Shown here in pieces: positions 32,877-37,464 of a stretch of DNA of 37,464 bases. Under the pieces are notes generated by a model. The model ran no database searches. It saw nothing but the letters and a program-made list of their open reading frames with translations, and was not told the DNA's origin. The DNA is from Pseudomonas lundensis (GTDB taxonomy: Bacteria; Pseudomonadota; Gammaproteobacteria; Pseudomonadales; Pseudomonadaceae), in NCBI RefSeq assembly GCF_001042985.1, contig NZ_JYKY01000036.1:1-37464 (forward strand). Reading direction: 5' to 3'. Within the stretch, counting starts at the first letter, position 1. Each line of letters starts with the position of its first letter. The position numbers were made by a program, and so were the translations under genes.

Positions 32877-32913
32877 AATATATTCTTTTCATTTTATGAA
32901 ATCAACATTTCAT
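32877..32913 (-). promoter_or_regulatory. T4SS operon promoter with overlapping operator
   Basis: Read leftwards: TTGATT (32900-32905), a 17-bp spacer, TATATT (32877-32882), a strong sigma-70 match about 130 bases before the first gene. An inverted repeat, ATGAAAT and ATTTCAT with a CAAC loop (32896-32913), covers the -35 box, the classic place for a repressor. Confidence 0.75.
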
Positions 32914-33222
32914 GTTGCGTTTTTTGGATTCCGAAAAGGATGGGGACGAACGAATGCCCCAGGAATAAACCTGCGTACTGATGGGTAGCGATAAGTGATT
33001 GAGACATAAGGCGTTTCACGATCTATCCATTGAGGCCTGGCGGCTTCATGTCGTGTATGAGGTAAGGCAAGAGGGCATAGCCTTCCACGCGGGTGTGACA
33101 GCGGGGATGGGATTTTTCTCAACTATTTGAAAAAAAGCTGATGACCGGTATTGAGCTGAGTTGAACGAATGTTCGACGTGAGGAGGGGCAAAGGTCGCGA
33201 AGTCGAGCAGCCGTGAAATGAA
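32914..33222. other. Intergenic region between T4SS and partition operons, left part
   Basis: About 300 bases with no convincing gene; a 70-codon minus-strand frame here lacks a ribosome site and family features. AGGAGGGG occurs at 33181-33188 but has no start codon nearby. Confidence 0.55.
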
Positions 33223-33238
33223 TTCTCGCGTGCGAGAA
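33223..33238. promoter_or_regulatory. 16-bp palindrome, copy 4 (upstream of parA)
   Basis: TTCTCGCGTGCGAGAA, identical to the copy before the KikA-like gene, lies about 130 bases before parA and is not linked to a ribosome site. Confidence 0.85.
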
Positions 33239-33258
33239 CGCGACGCGGTGTCGTGTAT

Positions 33259-33274
33259 TTATCGCATGCGAGAA
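33259..33274. promoter_or_regulatory. 16-bp palindrome, degenerate copy 5 (upstream of parA)
   Basis: TTATCGCATGCGAGAA matches the palindrome at 15 of 16 positions apart from the free centre. Its start is 36 bases from that of copy 4, about 3.4 helical turns. Confidence 0.65.
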
Positions 33275-33283
33275 AAATACAAA

Positions 33284-33318
33284 GTAAACCCTATTTTTGG
33301 GTTGACCAAAGGGTTTAC
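33284..33318. promoter_or_regulatory. Inverted repeat in the parA leader
   Basis: GTAAACCCT is perfectly inverted as AGGGTTTAC after 17 bases, with a TTGACC in the loop region. It may be an operator for the par-kor operon or an RNA hairpin. Confidence 0.55.
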
Positions 33319-33368
33319 CATATGCAAACTTGAATCACGGTCCACTATCGGACAAGTCGGAGATCATG

Positions 33369-34136
33369 ATGAAGATCACAACTGTAGCGAATCAAAAGGG
33401 CGGCGTAGGGAAGACCACCCTAGAGATTCACCTGGCAGCATGCGCGGCAGAGGATGGTAAGCGTGTCCTGGTCGTAGACCTTGATGAAGGCGACCTATCG
33501 CAGTTTTTTCCCCAAACAGAGGATGGCGATAATACGCCTTATCTAATGTCCAGCCAGTTGTTCAATGGCGAGCATGAAGGGCGTCAGCCACGCCAGGTCG
33601 GTCCCAACATCTGGTTGATCGAAGCTGACGTAGCACTGCTCGACGTGGACGATATGGATCTAGACGTAATCCACGCTCTACGGCCTGCACTGGAACGATT
33701 TTCTGACGATTTTGATCTCTGCATGATCGACACCCCACCGAACTTGCAACGTCGCATGGTTGCGGCCCTGACGGCCTCCCATGCCGTGGTGGCCCCGTTC
33801 AATATCAGCGCCTTTACCCTTGCTCGACTCCCAAAATTGATGAACACCATCGAAACTGTGCAAGACAGGTACAACCCTGATCTGCGCTTTTTGGGCTATT
33901 TGCCGAACTTGGTGAACAGCCGTTCGCCCGAGGAAATAGACGCCCTCCCCGGACTTCGCGAGAGCTACGGTGATGCCATGTTCGCGGAGCAGATCATCTA
34001 CCGGCCTTGTATCAACAAATCGCTGGCCGCTGGTAATCCGGTCTGGTGGAAGGCCCGCAGCGGCAGTCAGCGTGAAGCGGGCCGGGAAATGAAACGGGCT
34101 TGTAAGGCCGTTCTCGATAAAGTTTGGGCTGAATGA
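33369..34136 (+). CDS. parA: ParA partition ATPase
   Basis: The 255-residue protein has a canonical deviant Walker A (KGGVGKTT, residues 10-17, signature Lys10), Walker B (LCMIDTPPN, residues 117-125), and no N-terminal HTH. It is therefore a type Ib/IncC-short-like or chromosomal-like ParA. It binds DNA non-specifically and positions plasmid copies with the ParB protein encoded next. GGAG precedes two adjacent ATGs; 33369 has better spacing than 33366. The promoter region carries two of the 16-bp palindromes. Confidence 0.93.
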   Translation: MKITTVANQKGGVGKTTLEIHLAACAAEDGKRVLVVDLDEGDLSQFFPQTEDGDNTPYLMSSQLFNGEHEGRQPRQVGPNIWLIEADVALLDVDDMDLDVIHALRPALERFSDDFDLCMIDTPPNLQRRMVAALTASHAVVAPFNISAFTLARLPKLMNTIETVQDRYNPDLRFLGYLPNLVNSRSPEEIDALPGLRESYGDAMFAEQIIYRPCINKSLAAGNPVWWKARSGSQREAGREMKRACKAVLDKVWAE

Positions 34137-34146
34137 GGGCCATGTC

Positions 34147-35055
34147 ATGACAACGAAGAAACCCAACGCATTCGGGGGTGCAGTCAAAAAGCTTTCTGAC
34201 TTTCAGAAGCAAAAAACGGCAGTTCTGGAAGGTGAACGCATCATCAAGGTCAACCCCGACGAGGTTGAGTGCAAGCCGCAAATCCGAGGCAAGGACAACC
34301 CAGGCTTCACACAAGAATCTCTGATTGAACTGGGCGACGACATTGAACAGAACGGACAGGCAGAGGCTGCCGTCCTACGGCCCCACCCAAACCCTGGAAG
34401 CGGGTTCAAATACCTAATGGTCGCGGGTGAGCGACGGTTGCGGTCTTGCGCACTCAAAGGCCTTTTGCTTGAAGCAGTAGTGCGCGACCTCACAGACGCC
34501 CAGGCCAAACGGATTCAACGTTCTGAGAATGTCCAACGCGAAGGACTTCTGCAAATCGAAATAGCCCTGTCCCTGAAAGCCGACAAGGAAGAATTAGGCA
34601 CCCTGCAGGCAGTTGCTGCCGAATGGAAAAAGAGCATCAGTTGGGTGGCTGAACGCTTGTCCTATCTGGATGCCATCGAAGCCGGGGGAGCTACCAGCAC
34701 AGCAGTACAGAACGGAATAACCGCTGACGTATCAGTGGTAAACGACCTAGCGCGCCTTGAACGTCTCGACCCCGCTGCAGCCGCCAATGTGGTACAGCGT
34801 GCCGAAGCTGATCCTGACCTGAACGTTCGCAACGAAGTACGCACGGAACTCAAAACAACCAAGGCGCTCAGGATAGGCGGGGGCAAAGCCAAACCCAAGA
34901 CACCAGGCAAAGCGACAGAACTCGATTTGTTGAAAGAACAGGTTGCCCTCCTGACTGAGCAGGTAAATACCTTGAAGTCTGAAAAGGTGTATCTCTCTGA
35001 GGAACTGGAGAAAGCACGGCAACAAATCGCCGACCAGTGGAAGCCTGCAGAATGA
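34147..35055 (+). CDS. parB: ParB/KorB-like partition and regulator protein
   Basis: The 302-residue protein has a ParB CTPase domain with GERRLRSCALKGL and RIQRSENVQREGL motifs around residues 95-140. A central HTH (ISWVAERLSYLDAIEAGG) follows, then a C-terminal coiled coil (LLKEQVALLTEQVNTLKSEK). The HTH and context, following ParA and preceding a KorA-like gene, match KorB of IncP plasmids, which both partitions the plasmid and represses transfer genes. GAGGGCC precedes the start. Its stop overlaps the next start (ATGA). The 16-bp palindromes are candidate binding sites. Confidence 0.9.
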   Translation: MTTKKPNAFGGAVKKLSDFQKQKTAVLEGERIIKVNPDEVECKPQIRGKDNPGFTQESLIELGDDIEQNGQAEAAVLRPHPNPGSGFKYLMVAGERRLRSCALKGLLLEAVVRDLTDAQAKRIQRSENVQREGLLQIEIALSLKADKEELGTLQAVAAEWKKSISWVAERLSYLDAIEAGGATSTAVQNGITADVSVVNDLARLERLDPAAAANVVQRAEADPDLNVRNEVRTELKTTKALRIGGGKAKPKTPGKATELDLLKEQVALLTEQVNTLKSEKVYLSEELEKARQQIADQWKPAE

Positions 35056-35402
35056 CTACCCGCCTCACTGACCAGGATCTACGAATACCACCCGAAGACT
35101 TCGAGCGTATCCGCAGTAACTCAAAGATGCATAGCCGCAGCCTTGACGTGGCTTTTGAAATCCTCGTTGAGGGCAAAAAGCTTGTAGCAGTGGCCAATGC
35201 TCACGGACTGACGAAACAGCGCGCTTTAGCCATAAGGGACAAAATCTACTCAGCCTATCTACTCCAGGCTCCCGAAGGCTGGAGCTATGCGCAGATCTGC
35301 GCCCCCGAGGAAATGATCAATCGTTTCGTCAAAGAGGCCGACACGGAGCGATTGAGGTATTGGCAGAGTAAATCCACAACAAAGAAGGACAAGGACGCAT
35401 GA
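35052..35402 (+). CDS. KorA/TrfB-like transcriptional regulator
   Basis: The 116-residue protein carries a TrfB/KorA-type HTH at about residues 32-65: FEILVEGKKLVAVANAHGLT, then KQRALAIRDKIYSAYL. This resembles IncP KorA (VLVEG...GLTKQR). The C-terminal part is charged and lacks the KorA dimer domain signature that I can recall. KorA binds a palindromic operator and acts with KorB. The start at 35052 overlaps the ParB stop, so the three genes form one operon. It may repress this operon, or the scattered palindromes. Confidence 0.8.
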   Translation: MTTRLTDQDLRIPPEDFERIRSNSKMHSRSLDVAFEILVEGKKLVAVANAHGLTKQRALAIRDKIYSAYLLQAPEGWSYAQICAPEEMINRFVKEADTERLRYWQSKSTTKKDKDA

Positions 35403-35559
35403 TTCGGTAAAGCGACTATCGAGCAATCTCAAAACTGCTGAAACCGCTATCGGGGATGGCAGCACAGAAGCTTGAGCATTGACTGTGGGACTGTTTCTTT
35501 AGGGCATACATGAATTGAGACAGTCAGAGGCAAACCGGGCAGGGCTTTACTTAGATTAG

Positions 35560-35608
35560 TGATACGTTCAATTTGATACACTCTTAAATGAACACTCAAA
35601 ATGATACG
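35560..35608. promoter_or_regulatory. TGATAC repeats upstream of the resolvase
   Basis: TGATACG (35560-35566), TGATACA (35574-35580) and TGATACG (35602-35608) lie within 66 bases before the resolvase start. Serine resolvases bind repeated half-sites beside their own gene, so this may be part of the res site and promoter. Confidence 0.5.
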
Positions 35609-35625
35609 AAGGAGTAGAGCCCGTC

Positions 35626-36249
35626 ATGTTCATCCGTTCTTACCTGCGAGCATCGACCATCGAGCAGGACGCTAACCGAGCCAATGACGCGTTGGAACAA
35701 TTTGCAGCTGACCATGGCCAGGTTGTTGCCAGTACATACACAGAAAATGCCAGCGGCACCGAAGCGAACAGGCCAGAACTTCTTCGCTTGCTCAAGGATG
35801 CGCGCAAAGGCGACGTGCTCCTGGTTGAAAGCATCGACCGGCTGTCACGGATGGAAGATTCTGATTGGCGGATGCTCAAAACGACCATCGACTCAAAAGG
35901 ACTTCGCATCGTCGCGCTGGATCTGCCCACCAGTCACCTGGCGTTAAGAGTCACCCAAGGCGACGAGTTCACCAGTCGCATGCTTGGAGCAATCAATAAC
36001 ATGATGATCGAAATGATGGCGGCTATTGCTCGTAAGGACTATCAACAACGCCGCGAACGGCAAGCCCAGGGAATCGCCAAAGCCAAAAGCTCCGGGGCGT
36101 ATAAGGGCCGCCCCATTGATTCCGATCTGCACAAGCGTGTACGTGAACTGCTTGCTGCAAATTTGGGGATTAGAGCAACTGCCCGTCACGCTGGTTGTTC
36201 AACCACGACCGTTCTCAAAATCCGTGACCAGGTTCAACAGCTCAGTTAA
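35626..36249 (+). CDS. Serine resolvase/invertase-family recombinase
   Basis: The 207-residue small serine recombinase has nucleophile Ser10 in YLRASTIEQ, the catalytic Arg segment ESIDRLSRMED near residue 70, and a long E-helix (residues 105-145). A C-terminal HTH (RVRELLAANLGIRATARHAG, then STTTVLKI) follows. It probably resolves plasmid multimers between directly repeated res sites, helping stable inheritance beside the par genes. AAGGAG lies 11 bases before the start. It is not near Tn3-like ends, so it looks like a plasmid stability gene rather than a transposon gene. Confidence 0.9.
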   Translation: MFIRSYLRASTIEQDANRANDALEQFAADHGQVVASTYTENASGTEANRPELLRLLKDARKGDVLLVESIDRLSRMEDSDWRMLKTTIDSKGLRIVALDLPTSHLALRVTQGDEFTSRMLGAINNMMIEMMAAIARKDYQQRRERQAQGIAKAKSSGAYKGRPIDSDLHKRVRELLAANLGIRATARHAGCSTTTVLKIRDQVQQLS

Positions 36250-36453
36250 TTGAGCCGGTCGGAAGTGACTGACTAGCGGAGGCGAAGCCGTAGTCTGTCA
36301 GGCGCTTACGAGTGGCCGCCGCCGGCAGGCGACTTTGACTTATCAACCCCAAGGTTAACAGCGTGGCAGAGGACGACAGTTAGAGATCATAAGAGGCAGG
36401 ACTTCTGACCCCTTGATTTACGGGGCCTCCAGAGCAGTAGATAGCTCAGCCTA
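36250..36453. other. Spacer between resolvase and iterons
   Basis: No gene seen. An imperfect inverted repeat near 36268-36300 (CTGACTA ... TAGTCTGTCAG with an inner GGCGAAGCC) may end the resolvase transcript. Confidence 0.4.
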
Positions 36454-36694
36454 TGAGCGAACCTTCGGTCATCATCTGTGAACCAACCTCGCTCATAGAC
36501 CGTGATCTAACCTAGCTCACGTTATGAGCTACCCCTCGCTCATCGGTGTTCGATAGCAAACATCCTTGAGCTACCCGTAGCTCACAACATGAGCTACCCC
36601 TAGCTCATTTTTTGCGCGATATCCGACAAGTCTGTCAGATAGCGAACAAATTTGATCTACCAATAGAGCACAGCGTGAGCTACCCTTCGCTCAT
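36454..36694. repeat. Iterons of the replication origin (eight 19-bp repeats)
   Basis: The consensus is TGAGCTACCCYTAGCTCAT, itself an imperfect palindrome. Copies start at 36454, 36479, 36503, 36525, 36567, 36590, 36653 and 36676; the best four are at 36525, 36567, 36590 and 36676. Most are 22-25 bases apart. The gaps hold a second repeat, GATAGCRAACA (36552, 36638, 36723). Iterons next to a rep gene mark an oriV to which the initiator binds and by which copy number is set. Confidence 0.9.
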
Positions 36695-36702
36695 TCTTGC
36701 TC

Positions 36703-36728
36703 GCTATCTGACAAGTTTGAGAGATAGC
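36703..36728. promoter_or_regulatory. Inverted repeat before rep, likely autoregulation site
   Basis: GCTATCT and AGATAGC are inverted across 12 bases, 35 bases before the rep start. A similar pair (ATATCCGACAAG ... TGTCAGATAGC) lies further left at 36619-36643. Initiators of iteron plasmids usually repress their own gene at such a site. Confidence 0.6.
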
Positions 36729-36763
36729 AAACATCACTTTTGGACGATCTGACAGGAGGGTCG

Positions 36764-37315
36764 ATGTCTGAGGAAATCCGCAATCTACACCAACCCGCGC
36801 CACGCGGGACTTGGGTTCAGACAGAGCGTGCTGGACACGAAGCATGGGCGCAACTGATTGCGCACGCTCCACGTGCGGCCCAGCTGCTGCACATACTCGT
36901 GGCCAACATGGATAAGAGCGGTGCCCTGATTGCCAGCCAAGCTACTTTGGCCAAGCTGATGGAAACTTCTACAGCAACGACAAAGCGAGCGTTGTCGGTA
37001 CTGATCGAGCAGGCTTGGATTCAGACAATCCGGCTGGGGAGTGATCGAGGCGGAGCGCTGGCCTACGTGGTGAACAGCAGGATCGCTTGGGCGGATAGCC
37101 GCGAAAATATCCGCTTCGCACGGTTCAATGCGCGTGTGCTTGTGTCGTCCGAAGATCAAAGTGACCTGGGCAGCGGCAAACTGTTGAAAGCACCGGTCAT
37201 GGCACCAGGTGATTTGCAGTTGCCAGCTGGTGATGGTCTGGCCCCGCCAGTTCAAGAAACGTTCGAAAGCATGCTGCCAGACTTGCCGTCGATCTCCGAC
37301 AATTCAGAAGCCTGA
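36764..37315 (+). CDS. Small replication initiator protein (winged-HTH, RepA/RepL-like)
   Basis: The 183-residue protein has a winged-HTH: residues 35-55 LLHILVANMDKSGALIASQA, recognition part TLAKLMETSTATTKRALSVL, and a wing WIQTIRLGSDRGGALAYVVN. The VNSRIAWA ending of the domain is typical of plasmid initiators of this small type. The C-terminal 60 residues are Pro/Asp-rich and likely disordered. A strong AGGAGG precedes 36764. The iterons directly upstream make it the probable initiator. The exact family is uncertain; it is much smaller than the RepA of IncW or IncP-9 plasmids. Confidence 0.75.
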   Translation: MSEEIRNLHQPAPRGTWVQTERAGHEAWAQLIAHAPRAAQLLHILVANMDKSGALIASQATLAKLMETSTATTKRALSVLIEQAWIQTIRLGSDRGGALAYVVNSRIAWADSRENIRFARFNARVLVSSEDQSDLGSGKLLKAPVMAPGDLQLPAGDGLAPPVQETFESMLPDLPSISDNSEA

Positions 37316-37338
37316 AACGACGAAACCCGCAGCACGGC

Positions 37339-37464
37339 TGTTGGCGCTGATTGAAAACTGACCCACCCTGCCGATTGAAAATTGACCCAGGACGGATTGC
37401 TGATTTCTGTCCCAGCAATTGTGGATAAGCTTAGCAGCAGTGGGCCGATTCAAGACGCATCAAC
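37339..37464. mobile_element. IS21-family terminus (cut by window edge)
   Basis: The sequence begins TGTTGGCGCTGATTGAAAAC and contains two copies of GATTGAAAAYTGACCCA, at 37350 and 37375. Such tandem GATTGAAAA-TGACCC repeats after a TGT tip are characteristic of IS21-family ends. It starts 24 bases after the rep stop. A perfect DnaA box, TGTGGATAA, lies at 37420-37428. Confidence 0.7.

Noticed and set aside
32910..33122. 70-codon minus-strand frame upstream of the T4SS promoter
   Set aside because: No ribosome site, no family features, and the start overlaps regulatory DNA.
36454..36694. Regularly spaced repeats as a CRISPR array
   Set aside because: Units are 19 bp, degenerate, and spacers of a few bases are not unique 30-mers; position by a rep gene fits iterons.

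Overview
The window reads as part of a large conjugative plasmid from a Pseudomonas-type gammaproteobacterium. Evidence is the codon use and GC-rich genes, a Pseudomonas-style REP hairpin (19077-19104), protein families typical of pseudomonads, and a complete set of plasmid transfer, partition and replication genes. No rRNA, tRNA or CRISPR array was seen.

Layout. (1) 1-2288, minus strand: the 5' end of a transmissible heat-tolerance locus, in the order HTH regulator, small heat-shock protein, ClpG/ClpK disaggregase (cut by the window edge), behind a candidate heat-shock promoter. (2) 2594-5040: a scrap-yard of mobile DNA with IS66, IstB and possible TnsE remnants, then a 759-bp Tn3-like miniature element that carries one small gene and a terminator. 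(3) 5041-12880: the mobilisation block in the same arrangement as IncW R388: a SprT-like metalloprotease, then stbC-stbB-stbA leftwards, an 11-bp-period repeat array and oriT-like spacer, then trwA-, trwB- and trwC-like genes rightwards. (4) 12880-21490: a chromosome-like catabolic cargo between relaxase and T4SS: a broken LysR gene, an intact LysR gene, an amino-acid-type ABC importer, a DUF2817 zinc hydrolase, and a Rieske oxygenase with its reductase. Its right edge cuts off a plasmid nuc gene. (5) 21833-32745, minus strand: a VirB/Trw-type type IV secretion operon (virB2-3-4-5, a lipoprotein, an unknown gene, virB6-8-9-10-11, virB1, then a KikA/TrbM-like gene). (6) 33223-35402, plus strand: parA, a parB/korB-like gene and a korA/trfB-like gene. 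(7) 35626-37315: a serine resolvase, an iteron origin with eight 19-bp repeats, and a small replication initiator. The window ends in an IS21-type terminus.

How the parts work together. The initiator and iterons replicate the plasmid; ParA/ParB, resolvase and the Stb system keep it; relaxase, coupling protein and VirB channel move it. The most striking signal is a 16-bp palindrome (TTCTCGC, RY, GCGAGAA). It occurs exactly four times, plus one degenerate copy. Two sites lie ahead of parA. Three lie immediately 5' of the Shine-Dalgarno of three unlinked genes (SprT-like, T4SS lipoprotein, KikA-like), where palindrome plus ribosome binding site form one conserved block. With a korA-like and a korB-like gene downstream of parA, this suggests a plasmid-wide regulon comparable to the IncP Kor network but with a different operator. 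A second palindrome core (ATCGTACGAT) occurs four times between 3804 and 7236, twice inside the miniature transposon ends.
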